NCBI GenBank assembly: GCA_021298315.1
Contig: JAJTFC010000030.1
Span: 1-45,700 of the forward strand
DNA length: 45,700 bases
Direction of reading: 5' to 3'
Source: Planctomycetaceae bacterium
GTDB lineage: Bacteria > Planctomycetota > Planctomycetia > Pirellulales > Pirellulaceae
A program made the position numbers and the translations under genes. Within the stretch, counting starts at the first letter, position 1. Every line of letters starts with the position of its first letter. A model generated the notes under the pieces. That model was not told the origin of the DNA. It saw nothing but the letters and a program-made list of their open reading frames with translations, and ran no database searches. Shown here one piece after another: positions 35,082 through 43,472 of the stretch.

Positions 35082-35546
35082 ATGGCTGGATTATTAAGCA
35101 CGACAAAACGAGCATTGCCTGCACCTTGGTTTAGTCGAGGACCCCTGTCCGTGTTCCGCGATATGGAAGAGCTCATGGAGAGATTTTGGGAGGAAGACGG
35201 CGAAGGCTTAAAAGCCAGGATGCTCGCGCCACCCTTGGACATGAGCGAAACAGAAAAAACGATCAGCTTGCGATTCGATCTTCCAGGTGTATCCCCTAAG
35301 GAGATCGATGTGCAAGTCAGCGGAAATCAGTTGACCATCAGCGGTGAGCGCAAGGAAGAGCGAGAAGAGAAAGGGGAGACCTACCACCGAGTCGAACGAC
35401 GCGCTGGGCGATTTTCACGATCGATCTTGCTACCTTGCGACGTCCAGGAAGACAAAGTTGACGCGAAGTATCAAGACGGTGTCCTGAAAATCACCTTGCC
35501 CAAGACGGCTGAGGCGACGACACGGCACATCGAGATCAAAACCTAA
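35082..35546 (+). CDS. Hsp20/alpha-crystallin small heat-shock protein
   Basis: The 154-residue protein has an N-terminal arm with an acidic helix (FRDMEELMERFWEED), then the alpha-crystallin domain at about 50-145: MSETEKTISLRFDLPGVSPKEIDVQVSGNQLTISGERKEE, and the typical A-x-x-x-x-GVLKITLPK near the end. It forms oligomers that hold unfolded proteins. A strong AAAGGAG fixes ATG 35082. It follows the baeRF gene by 174 bp and ends in a long-stem terminator. Confidence 0.96.
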   Translation: MAGLLSTTKRALPAPWFSRGPLSVFRDMEELMERFWEEDGEGLKARMLAPPLDMSETEKTISLRFDLPGVSPKEIDVQVSGNQLTISGERKEEREEKGETYHRVERRAGRFSRSILLPCDVQEDKVDAKYQDGVLKITLPKTAEATTRHIEIKT

Positions 35547-35566
35547 CAGCACAGTTTCCACCCCTC

Positions 35567-35662
35567 GGTGGTCTTGCGACTCGCACCTTTTGGCACAGGT
35601 AAGCGAAATGCTCCTTGCTCAGGACAAGCGGTCGCAAGACCACCTTCTTTTTGTTTTTTTTC
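35567..35662 (+). terminator. Long-stem intrinsic terminator after hsp20
   Basis: A perfect 14-bp inverted repeat (35567-35580 and 35631-35644) encloses a 50-nt loop and is followed by a T-rich run (about 35646-35661). It lies 20 bp after the Hsp20 stop and just upstream of the SUMF1-like/PEP-CTERM gene, so it separates the two units. Confidence 0.8.
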
Positions 35663-35686
35663 AATAGGAAAGTCGGATTTATAACG

Positions 35687-36697
35687 ATGAAAACAAGACT
35701 CTTTTTGACTTTGGCTGCGACTTGGTGGACCACCATTTCACCATCGGTGACGCTGGCGGCCGTTACGAGTGTCTTCGGTACTGGTTCCAATCAATTCACG
35801 ATGGTCTTTGAGACAGTCGGCAATCCCGGAAATGCCGCTCATAACAGCGGAGTTCCCAATCCTGCGGGATCCGTCGGGTATAACTTCTTGATGGGTAAGT
35901 ACGAAGTTAGCCGTGACATGGTCAACAAATTCAATGCATCGCAACACTTGAGTATCAATCTGCAAGACATGACGGCTTACGGGGGCAATTCACCTAACAA
36001 GCCCGCCACTGGGGTGACTTGGAACGAAGCAGCGCGGTTCGTCAACTGGCTCAATACCAGTTCGGGTGGTTTTGCCGCTTATCGGTACCCAAACGGAAAT
36101 GTTAATGACAACATCCTCCTGTGGGATCCTATCGCGAATCCAGCAGACTACGATCCCAATAATCCATTCCGCAGTCGAAGGGCCAAGTACTTTTTGCCAA
36201 ACCACAACGAATGGTACAAGGCAGCCTACTACGATCCGAATAAGAATGGCGGTGGCGGTTATTGGTTGTATCCGACTCAAAGCCAGACACAACCTACAGC
36301 AGTGATCGGTGGAAGTTCGCCAAACACAGCCGTCTATACCACAGTCAGTTTGTCCCAGGTAGGTCCCGCCGACGTCACCAATGCCGGAGGACTCAGCGTC
36401 TACAACATCATGGGCATGGGTGGGAACGCCTATGAGTGGCAAGAGTCGGCGTTTGACTTAGTTAACGATGACCCAAGCGAACAACGCTCGTTCCGTGGAG
36501 GTGATTGGTCCAGTACCCACCATTTTCTTCGAAATGTCAACTGGTCGTCGATTGAACCATCGAACTTCGACTACAACATCGGCTTTCGCGTTGGTGGCTA
36601 CGCAGATGATCCCCCTAAAGTTCCCGAGCCTAGCTCAATGGCGATGGTACTCCTGGGAGTCAGTGGCTATCTTGCACGCCGATGGCGTCGCAAGTAG
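35687..36697 (+). CDS. SUMF1-like (formylglycine-generating-enzyme fold) PEP-CTERM protein
   Basis: The 336-residue protein has a signal peptide (LFLTLAATWWTTISPSVTLAAV), then a SUMF1/EgtB-type domain: NPAGSVGYNFLMGKYEVSRDMVNKFN, TGVTWNEAARFVNWLNT, AKYFLPNHNEWYKAAYYDP, GMGGNAYEWQES, SFRGGDW and NIGFRVGG. The C-terminus VPEPSSMAMVLLGVSGYLARRWRRK is a PEP-CTERM sorting signal (motif, hydrophobic helix, basic tail). The Cys pair used by active formylglycine-generating enzymes is not visible, so a binding or structural role is more likely. It is a close paralogue of the frameshifted gene at 285-1314. The ATG at 35687 is chosen for the signal peptide. It is followed by a GTACTC-type inverted repeat. 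Confidence 0.9.
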   Translation: MKTRLFLTLAATWWTTISPSVTLAAVTSVFGTGSNQFTMVFETVGNPGNAAHNSGVPNPAGSVGYNFLMGKYEVSRDMVNKFNASQHLSINLQDMTAYGGNSPNKPATGVTWNEAARFVNWLNTSSGGFAAYRYPNGNVNDNILLWDPIANPADYDPNNPFRSRRAKYFLPNHNEWYKAAYYDPNKNGGGGYWLYPTQSQTQPTAVIGGSSPNTAVYTTVSLSQVGPADVTNAGGLSVYNIMGMGGNAYEWQESAFDLVNDDPSEQRSFRGGDWSSTHHFLRNVNWSSIEPSNFDYNIGFRVGGYADDPPKVPEPSSMAMVLLGVSGYLARRWRRK

Positions 36698-36740
36698 GAC
36701 TTGCTTGTTCGTGCATGAGCCGACGCAAACTTGATTTCGT

Positions 36741-36905
36741 CGTACTCGTACTCGTACTCAGCGAAGCGGTACTCGTACTCGAAGGGACATGTTGGGATGT
36801 AGTTGGCATACGGGCTAAATACTGAGGCTCCAACTTCCTTAAAAACTGATCGACCTGAATCGATTCAAGCGTTTTCGAGTACGAGTACCGCTTCGCTGAG
36901 TACGA
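36741..36905. repeat. GTACTC-type inverted repeat element
   Basis: Bases 36752-36783 and 36874-36905 are exact 32-bp inverted copies separated by 90 bp. The left arm begins with three tandem CGTACT units (36741-36758), and both arms share the AGCGAAGCGG core. No transposase is near. It lies 54 bp after the SUMF1-like/PEP-CTERM stop and ends 43 bp before the stop of a convergent small gene. It may be a mobile REP-like element, a bidirectional terminator or a structural barrier. Confidence 0.85.
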
Positions 36906-36948
36906 AAAAGCCAAGCTTTTATCCACGATAGTTCCTGAAGAACCCAAT

Positions 36949-37119
36949 TTAGCGATGTTCTTGAACCTCGGTATAGAACATCGCTCCGGTATTGATGTTG
37001 CGATCTTCGAGGAATTCAATGTGCTTCTTAACGGCAGGGTTTTTGGCGATCTGAGGCAAGACCCAGACCCATAGTAGCCCCAGCATCAGACATCCTGCGA
37101 TCAGCTTCAACCATGCCAT
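36949..37119 (-). CDS. 56-residue single-pass membrane protein
   Basis: Reading the minus strand from ATG 37119 gives MAWLKLIAGCLMLGLLWVWV, a hydrophobic segment, followed by LPQIAKNPAVKKHIEFLEDR and NINTGAMFYTEVQEHR to the TAA at 36949-36951. The pattern of a membrane helix, a short charged helix and a (I/D)xxxAMFYTE ending resembles small planctomycete proteins I recall without a name. It starts 15 bp after the YeiH-family stop and is likely the last gene of that operon. It could be a small subunit or regulator of the transporter (inference). Confidence 0.7.
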   Translation of the reverse strand: MAWLKLIAGCLMLGLLWVWVLPQIAKNPAVKKHIEFLEDRNINTGAMFYTEVQEHR

Positions 37120-37134
37120 AAGAAACGCCAGTGT

Positions 37135-38535
37135 TTACTTGGCAAGAAACGCCTTGATCTTGTCCGCATACAAAACGCCAAACATGATGTAAGCCATGAT
37201 GAGGGACAAAATCATGCTCCAGGATTGGCCAAGCAAATACAGCAAAAGAGGCTTACCCTCTTTAAGGTACTTACCAAGCTCCCAGAAATTGGTTTCTAAC
37301 CCCAAGGCGACGAACGCCAAGCAAAAGAGCCAACTGCGAAGTGGAGCAACCGAGTCCTTGGTGATCGTTTCGATGGCATCCGAACTCACTTCTAATGCCG
37401 GTAAAAGGAACGAAAACGCCAAGGATGCTGCCAAGAACCCGAGCACGAATTTCGGGAATCTCTTCCAGACTTCACCGATACCGATGCGATTCCCTCCGGG
37501 TTGATCCCCAAAACGAATCGACCAGTATCCTGCCACTGCAAACGCAATGACCCCGATAAGAACATTTTGGATAACCTTGACCGTCGTTGCAATCAGGCCA
37601 GCATCTTTACCCAGGATCTCCCCCGCAGCGGCTACCGCACCGGTCGAATCGATGGTTCCACCAATCCAAGCCGCCCCGACATTTTTATCCATTCCGCTCC
37701 ATAGGACAAAGTTCGGTTGGATGACCATCATCAAAGAGGTAAACAGCAACGAGATACCAATCGCATAGGATATCTCTTCCCGCTTTGCTCTGCAGGCAGC
37801 ACCGGTGGCGATGGCTGCAGAAACGCCACAGACAGACATGTCTGCCGAGATCACCATGTTCAAACTCGGTGACTCCATCTTGAGAACTCGTTGCCCAAAC
37901 CAATAGGTAGTGATCAAGACCACAGGGGTGACGATCCAGGATGTGAGAATACCAGGGACGCCTAAGGCCAGGAGTTTTCCGAAAAGCACCTCGGCTCCGA
38001 GCAAAATCAGACCCAGTTTGATGATCGTATCTCCGATCAACATCGGCCGGATCAATCGAGGAACACCGATCGTATTGCTGATGATCAACCCCAAGAGCAA
38101 AGCCCAAAGAACATATTCTAAATTGAAGTGCTTGACGACCTGCTGGTTGGCCATGACGAAGGCCAGCGTCGCTAGTGCAGAAAGCACCGCATATCCAACC
38201 CAGTATTCCCGAGCACGCATCCCTTTGAACAATGCGATAGGTACTAGGAGAATCCCAAGGATCGACCATGTGAACAACAAGGCTGGAAAATGCTGATAAG
38301 GCTTCTTCTTGCCATCGGCAGGCTTATCAAGCATGACCGATTCGAGCGGATTGCTGCTCCAAGACTCTAGCTTGGCTATCTTTCCCTTGAGCAAATTGAC
38401 CGGCTTGGGTTTTCCCTCCTGCGATGGTTCTATCGGAGGTTGAACCATCCAAGTGCAAGCAAGGAGTACCAGAGCGCCCAAGGGGATAACTAGCCAGTCT
38501 TCATGGCGAAACACCGATCGCAACCAAGAACCCAT
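37135..38535 (-). CDS. YeiH-family (UPF0324) putative sulfate exporter
   Basis: The 466-residue protein has an N-terminal membrane segment (about 15-32), a polar insert (about 33-80) and then about ten hydrophobic segments. The YeiH/PSE-type core is seen in LLGLIISNTIGVPRLIRPMLIGDTIIKLGLILLGAEVLFG, MVISADMSVCGVSAAIATGAACRAKREEISYAIGISLLF and AWIGGTIDSTGAVAAAGEILG. The family is named for putative sulfate export; the substrate in this group is unproven. The ATG shares a base with the upstream ABC ATPase stop (TAATG), indicating coupling. The N-terminal extension is longer than in E. coli YeiH. Confidence 0.9.
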   Translation of the reverse strand: MGSWLRSVFRHEDWLVIPLGALVLLACTWMVQPPIEPSQEGKPKPVNLLKGKIAKLESWSSNPLESVMLDKPADGKKKPYQHFPALLFTWSILGILLVPIALFKGMRAREYWVGYAVLSALATLAFVMANQQVVKHFNLEYVLWALLLGLIISNTIGVPRLIRPMLIGDTIIKLGLILLGAEVLFGKLLALGVPGILTSWIVTPVVLITTYWFGQRVLKMESPSLNMVISADMSVCGVSAAIATGAACRAKREEISYAIGISLLFTSLMMVIQPNFVLWSGMDKNVGAAWIGGTIDSTGAVAAAGEILGKDAGLIATTVKVIQNVLIGVIAFAVAGYWSIRFGDQPGGNRIGIGEVWKRFPKFVLGFLAASLAFSFLLPALEVSSDAIETITKDSVAPLRSWLFCLAFVALGLETNFWELGKYLKEGKPLLLYLLGQSWSMILSLIMAYIMFGVLYADKIKAFLAK

Positions 38536-39473
38536 TAAATCTTCGCTCCAGCACCTTTGGTGAACGCCATGAATGCCGACTCAAGGTTAATCTCCTCGGC
38601 AGCAAACTTATTAAACGGTATCCCTTGATTGGCCAGCAGCATGCTGATGGACGAATAATCCTGAGCGTCAGGTTTGAGTACCACTTTCAAACTAGCCCCA
38701 TCAACGGCGACGTGCTCGACGATCGGCAAGGGAGATATCGTATCGATGGCTTTGGCCGCATCCTGGGGTTTGACCAAGTCGATGAGGATCGTCGTGTTTG
38801 GGCTAACGCGTTTGATGATGGAAGCAACATCGTCGTTTGCGATCATTTTACCCGAGTCGATGATGCCCACCTTGTTGCACACATCAGCCAGTTCCGGAAG
38901 GATATGGCTGCTGACAATGATCGTTTTGCCCATGGCCCCTAGGCGTCTCATCAAGGCTCTCATCTCGATCCGTGCGCGAGGATCCAAGCCGCTAAGGGGC
39001 TCATCCAAGAGCAATACAGCGGGATCGTGTAGGAGAGTTCGGGCAAGCCCCAGTCGTTGGGTTTGGCCTCGCGAAAGGGTGTTTGCATAAGCATCTCGCT
39101 TGAAATCCAAGTCGACGATATCGAGCATCTCGTTGCAGCGTTTGCGCCTGGCTTGAGGCCCGATTCGATAAGCTGCAGCAAAGAATTCCAAGTATTCGAT
39201 CACGGTCATGTCGTCGTAGACGCCAAAAAAGTCTGGCATGAAACCAACGAGTCTTCGGATCTCCTTCGGATGGGTATAGATGGAGTAATTGCAAACATAA
39301 GCCTCCCCTTCGGTGGGCTCTAGCAGTGTTGCGATAATTCGCATCGTCGTGGTTTTGCCGGCACCGTTTGGACCGATGAAACCAAACAAATCACCTTGGC
39401 CCAGATCCAGATCGATATCCCGGATCGCATACATGTCGTCGTACTTCTTGGTCAACTTGCTGGTCTTAATCAC
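38535..39473 (-). CDS. ABC transporter ATP-binding protein
   Basis: The 312-residue protein has Walker A GPNGAGKTTT (residues 34-43), the signature LSRGQTQRLGLARTL, Walker B VLLLDEPLSGLDP and the switch His in VSSHIL. A C-terminal extension of about 90 residues follows, as in CcmA/GldA/NatA-type exporters (DrrA-like). No permease with ABC2 segments is adjacent; the upstream gene is a membrane-anchored protein and the downstream gene encodes a YeiH transporter. It is coupled to both (36-bp gap upstream, one-base overlap downstream). Confidence 0.93.
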   Translation of the reverse strand: MIKTSKLTKKYDDMYAIRDIDLDLGQGDLFGFIGPNGAGKTTTMRIIATLLEPTEGEAYVCNYSIYTHPKEIRRLVGFMPDFFGVYDDMTVIEYLEFFAAAYRIGPQARRKRCNEMLDIVDLDFKRDAYANTLSRGQTQRLGLARTLLHDPAVLLLDEPLSGLDPRARIEMRALMRRLGAMGKTIIVSSHILPELADVCNKVGIIDSGKMIANDDVASIIKRVSPNTTILIDLVKPQDAAKAIDTISPLPIVEHVAVDGASLKVVLKPDAQDYSSISMLLANQGIPFNKFAAEEINLESAFMAFTKGAGAKI

Positions 39474-39509
39474 AATCCTGCTCCGAGGTCTATCGCATCG
39501 AGCTTATGG

Positions 39510-41804
39510 TCAATTGGTGGGGCCGTCTTTGAGCAATGTCAGTGATCGGTTTGCGTTCTGGACATTCAAGAACAAACGGACCACCGCAAGTCGTTTGCCT
39601 TGAATCGCATTTTGCTGCACACCGTCGCGTTGAAGGTTCCACTTGCTGGCCGGTTCGGGCAGCCTAGCAAAGAGGATCGCCCGGTCTAGCTTAAGCAATT
39701 CAGAGCAATCCAAACTTGCCAAATAGCGATGTTCAAGCCCTGTATAAGCCGTACCACCTGCGGAACGGAAAAAGGACATCAGTTCCGATAAGCGTTCTAA
39801 GTTATCGGTGTCCAAGGGATTCCACGCGACTCCTTGTTCCTGCCCTGCCACAAATGCCTTTCGCTGCAAACGACGCATGATATCTTTGGGAATCGAGGTC
39901 GAAATCGGAACACGTTCACCTGGACGAATTCGACCCGGAATGCTGTAGGCTCGTCCAGAAAAGTAGAGCACTCCGTCGAGCAAGTCGACGTTCAGCGGAT
40001 TGGCAAAGGATCCCTGGAGCAAGTCGTCTTTGCCAGAAACAGTCGAAAGCCCATTGGACTGATCTGGGAATTGGATCTGTTCGATCCACGCGTACTCGAG
40101 TGCCTTGGTTCCCGCTGTAGGAATCCCCAAGCCATTGATAAAGCTACCTGGAGTGAAGCCTCGAATGCTGTAGTCTGGTAAACCTAATTGGCTTGTAACA
40201 CTCGATTCAAAACCACCTATACCTTTGCCAGGCTGGCCAAACCAATCCAATCGATTGGATTCTCGAAACACCGAAGCATCCGATTGATAATTCAGCGAGC
40301 GATGAAAGGAATTGAAATCAAATCGCCCGCTCTTGCCCCCATAGCAATGTGCAAATCCCTGTGCATGCAACTGCTGTGTTTGATCGTCTATGTCGATCAG
40401 TTCCATCGAGTTGATCGAAGGCTCTCGAGGCTTCCAAGCTCGAAACAGCATGCCGCTGATCGCTATAGCTGCCAAGGAGCATAGCGATAAGGTCCACCAA
40501 GTCATTCGTGGCCGACGTAGGTACTTGACCGTAAAAAAATAATCCAAGGGTCCGATCAAAAGCGCCAACAAACCTGCGATCAGGACCAAATGCCCAAGAT
40601 TTCCAAGTTGCAGATTCGGAAACCGATCAAGCATTGCATTGAGTTGCCCGGACATGTCTTCGTATGGCAAAAATGCATTTCGAGAAGGATTGTTCTCCGA
40701 TCTCTCCCAACAGTCCTTCATCAGGTACTTCAGAAGCGATGGGCGAGTCTCCCATTCCGATAGCTGAGGCGAGTCGATCTCGGTACCCAACCAAATCACG
40801 CTTCCTGTTCCATAAGCCCATCGCGCAATCAAAGGCAATCGTACCCGTGTTGCTGTCACTCCTAAAACTTCGAGCTTCCCAGAGGTCATCTTCAAAATCG
40901 AAGCATCGAGCATGTCCAATCGATCTTGGGAGCCAAGAAGCGACTCGATCGGCCCTGGTTCACAATCGCTGGCAGATCCGATCAATGCCCCTGGAAGGAT
41001 CTCTTCGAACTCCGAGTATTTCGCCAGGGTCGGACCACCCTTGCCCCAGGTAAGAATCAGTTGCCCCCCGAAGATCAACCAATCGCGTAGGGCTCTGCGC
41101 TGAGACTCTGAGACACTTGCGTTAATTTCAGGATTCGATGAGGAGAAAACAATGGCATCGACTCCACTGTAGCCAACGATGCTCGGTGGAATCTCAAGGC
41201 AACTAGTCAACTCCGAAACCCGTAACTCATCGCTTCGACCATTGGCTGATTTCAACAATCCTTGATCCAGATCCAATCGACTCGTTCCGATTCCAACGAC
41301 CCACGGAGCGGTCGCAGAGAGTGCCTCTCCTCGTTGATCATCCGACAAAACATGCACCAACGAGGTTTTACCTTCGATGTAAGCAACGATCCGAATCGGA
41401 CGATCTGCGCGACCGTGTTTTGCGTAGGCATCGACCACCGCAGGGGAACCAGGTGCGGCCTGAAACGACCAGCCAGGATCCGAATAGGTTACCCCGTTTC
41501 CGTCCCCATCGACCGTCTGGATTTCAAGCGTGCCGGTCAACTCTCTGGCCGCTTGGATCTCGATTCGATGCCAAGTTGGAAATCCAACCTTCCATCGGCC
41601 ATCAAGCCCTGATCGCACCTTGAATGTTATCGCATCGGATTGGCCCGACGAAGTTTCTTGGGCAATGCCATAAACAGACGATACGACAGAGAGGATTACC
41701 CCAAGGATAACCCTCTGAATCCTAGGCAACATACGAGTCGAACCTTGGTTGCAACTCGCGGGTTTCAGGCAGGAGGAAACAAGCATTGAGCTTTGCGAAT
41801 TCAT
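39510..41804 (-). CDS. Large exported protein with C-terminal membrane segments, ABC-associated
   Basis: The 764-residue protein has a signal peptide (about 28-47: IQRVILGVILSVVSSVYGIAQE) and a long periplasmic part with beta-rich segments and a glutamine-amidotransferase/GldG-like middle region (VDAIVFSSSNPEINASVSESQRRALRDWLIFGGQLILTWGKGG). Two hydrophobic helices lie at about 400-420 and 433-450 (LGHLVLIAGLLALLIGPLDYFF, TWWTLSLCSLAAIAISGML), followed by a second soluble part. No named family is certain. ATG 41804 is three bases after the DUF1080 stop, so it is probably coupled; ATG 41732 would give a shorter signal peptide. Its place beside an ABC ATPase suggests a role as an auxiliary or permease-like partner (inference). 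Confidence 0.75.
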   Translation of the reverse strand: MNSQSSMLVSSCLKPASCNQGSTRMLPRIQRVILGVILSVVSSVYGIAQETSSGQSDAITFKVRSGLDGRWKVGFPTWHRIEIQAARELTGTLEIQTVDGDGNGVTYSDPGWSFQAAPGSPAVVDAYAKHGRADRPIRIVAYIEGKTSLVHVLSDDQRGEALSATAPWVVGIGTSRLDLDQGLLKSANGRSDELRVSELTSCLEIPPSIVGYSGVDAIVFSSSNPEINASVSESQRRALRDWLIFGGQLILTWGKGGPTLAKYSEFEEILPGALIGSASDCEPGPIESLLGSQDRLDMLDASILKMTSGKLEVLGVTATRVRLPLIARWAYGTGSVIWLGTEIDSPQLSEWETRPSLLKYLMKDCWERSENNPSRNAFLPYEDMSGQLNAMLDRFPNLQLGNLGHLVLIAGLLALLIGPLDYFFTVKYLRRPRMTWWTLSLCSLAAIAISGMLFRAWKPREPSINSMELIDIDDQTQQLHAQGFAHCYGGKSGRFDFNSFHRSLNYQSDASVFRESNRLDWFGQPGKGIGGFESSVTSQLGLPDYSIRGFTPGSFINGLGIPTAGTKALEYAWIEQIQFPDQSNGLSTVSGKDDLLQGSFANPLNVDLLDGVLYFSGRAYSIPGRIRPGERVPISTSIPKDIMRRLQRKAFVAGQEQGVAWNPLDTDNLERLSELMSFFRSAGGTAYTGLEHRYLASLDCSELLKLDRAILFARLPEPASKWNLQRDGVQQNAIQGKRLAVVRLFLNVQNANRSLTLLKDGPTN

Positions 41805-41807
41805 CGA

Positions 41808-42503
41808 CTAATCGAGTCGCTTGACCCGTAGATTCCTGAAGTAGACTTTGCTACCTGGATCGTGTGCTTGAAGGGCAAAGGTTCCCTCGTCGATCTTGCG
41901 GGTGAAGTCCGCTCCGGCTTTTTGGTCATCAGGTTCAATGTATTCGACCATGGTTTTTCCATTGACCTTGAGCGTCACCTTCTTGCCTTGCACGATGATT
42001 TCCTGTGTGTACCACTCGTTGTCCTTGGCCGCTGGCTCCAAGACATCCTTCACACCGTAAAGACTGCTGGTCTTGCGAGGATCCGAGTTGTAAGAGAGAT
42101 TCACTTGGCATTCAAAGCCATACTTTGGCCATCCGGAATCTTGATACTTGGTGTGGAAGTAAATCCCAGCGTTGCTGTTTGTCTCGGTCTTGACCTCAGC
42201 CTTGAAGTGAAAATTCTTGTAAGGCTTATCGTTGCCTACGTAGAACAGGTGGGAACGCTCTCCTTTGCAAACTAAATTGCCATCCTCGACTTTCCAACTT
42301 CCAGGATTCTCATTGACTTTCCAACCATTCATGGTCTTGCCATCAAAGAGGCTTACAAATCCCACTTCGGTTTCCTGCTTAGTCGCATCTTGGGCGAATC
42401 CCATGCTAGCGCTAAATGCAAAAGCCATCGCCAGGACTCCGGCAAAAGCCGAACCAACCCAGCCCGATCCCAACCCACCATAGACACTTCGTAACATCGC
42501 CAT
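41808..42503 (-). CDS. Exported DUF1080 (3-keto-disaccharide hydrolase-like) protein
   Basis: The 231-residue protein has a signal peptide (about 15-38, ending SMGFAQDA) and one DUF1080 jelly-roll domain: GFVSLFDGKTMNGWKV, WKVEDGNLVCKGERSHLFY, NFHFKAEVKTETNSNAGIYFHT, GFECQVN and the C-terminal GTFALQAHDPGSKVYFRNLRVKRL. Family members hydrolyse 3-keto glycosides or bind glycans. It is the first gene of a tight five-gene minus-strand operon that ends with the 56-residue membrane protein; how it relates to the transporter genes is not clear. Confidence 0.93.
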   Translation of the reverse strand: MAMLRSVYGGLGSGWVGSAFAGVLAMAFAFSASMGFAQDATKQETEVGFVSLFDGKTMNGWKVNENPGSWKVEDGNLVCKGERSHLFYVGNDKPYKNFHFKAEVKTETNSNAGIYFHTKYQDSGWPKYGFECQVNLSYNSDPRKTSSLYGVKDVLEPAAKDNEWYTQEIIVQGKKVTLKVNGKTMVEYIEPDDQKAGADFTRKIDEGTFALQAHDPGSKVYFRNLRVKRLD

Positions 42504-42659
42504 TTGGCCTTTCTTACAAAAACCACATTAAAAATCCAATAGGCAGGTCTTGTGCAAACCTTTCCCCGGCATCCGCTGATTATAACCGAAATCCATTCTA
42601 GCAAGTACGCTTCCTGCAAGTGGATCTCGGAGAGTTCGAAGCAACCTCAGGCTTTACGC

Positions 42660-42696
42660 AACAAAAAAGGCATCCCCAAAAAACCGAGGACGCCTT
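42660..42696 (-). terminator. Intrinsic terminator downstream of the small cytochrome gene
   Basis: On the minus strand AAGGCGTCC (42696-42688) pairs with GGATGCCTT (42675-42667) with one mismatch, and a run of Ts follows. It lies about 95 bp past the stop of the cytochrome gene and upstream of the DUF1080 operon. Confidence 0.7.
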
Positions 42697-42789
42697 GAGA
42701 ATTTCGTTGTTTCGCAAATGGGTTGGGTACGAACCCTAAACGAGACGTTTCACCCAATAGAATCCCTCAAGAACCCTTAGGTTCTGAGG

Positions 42790-43197
42790 TTACTTACCCT
42801 TTACGTCGCCGCCTGGGAGCAAGCCATCCTTGATGCGTTGCCCAAAGGTCTTGTCGGAGCCTTCGGCTTTCTTGTCCTCGATCTTCTTGAGGATTTCGGC
42901 GACTTGCTTGCGAGTCCCCTCAAGATCTTCCTTGAACTTTGCTGGTGGGAAGTTCTTCTTGGTCAAACCCTCGTGTTCAAGAACGTCGCCGTAGGGGTTG
43001 TGCTTCTTTTTGTTCTCTCCGTCGATGTGACAGACGTTGCATTTGGCTTCGACGGCGAGCTTCTTGAACCCGTCATTCGTGCTTTTATCAACATAAACCG
43101 ATGCCCAAGCTTCACTGAACTCTTTGATGGCAAAGGCGTTGGGGGATGCCACCGAAGCAACCAATGCCACAGCCAAATACACGATCACTTTCTTCAT
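42790..43197 (-). CDS. Small periplasmic c-type cytochrome-like protein
   Basis: The 135-residue protein has a signal peptide (KKVIVYLAVALVASVASPNAFA) and one heme-binding CNVCH motif at residues 53-57, followed by a Lys-rich body (HIDGENKKKHNPYGDVLEHEGL, then the helical KFKEDLEGTRKQVAEILKKIEDKKAEG). A GGAGAGA ribosome binding site fixes ATG 43197 over longer upstream frames. It is probably a mono-heme electron carrier; the sixth heme ligand is uncertain. It is a single gene followed by a terminator. Confidence 0.85.
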   Translation of the reverse strand: MKKVIVYLAVALVASVASPNAFAIKEFSEAWASVYVDKSTNDGFKKLAVEAKCNVCHIDGENKKKHNPYGDVLEHEGLTKKNFPPAKFKEDLEGTRKQVAEILKKIEDKKAEGSDKTFGQRIKDGLLPGGDVKGK

Positions 43198-43472
43198 CGA
43201 ATTGTCTCTCCAGAAGTGAGGGGCGGGGGTCAAGCGTCGCGACATCGCTCCAAAACGATAGGTCTCTAACATCACACTCGACCTCCTTGATTTAACTCCC
43301 AATCCTATCGGATGTCAAACCGGTATGGACCAAGCTCGGTGAACTATCGCTCAGATGATCCAAAAACCATCGCTCTAAACCGCATAGTATAAAGATTCAG
43401 CAGGGCTCGACTGCCAACCGCAAGGGCCAGGACGAGAATGTAGAAAAACTTATGTCGCGATCGGTGCTCAAG

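Noticed and set aside
36660..37019. Open frame on the minus strand with Ser/Thr-rich runs
   Set aside because: It reads through the GTACTC inverted repeat and the convergent gene end; the Ser-Thr runs are products of the DNA repeat and its frame differs from the real 56-residue gene.
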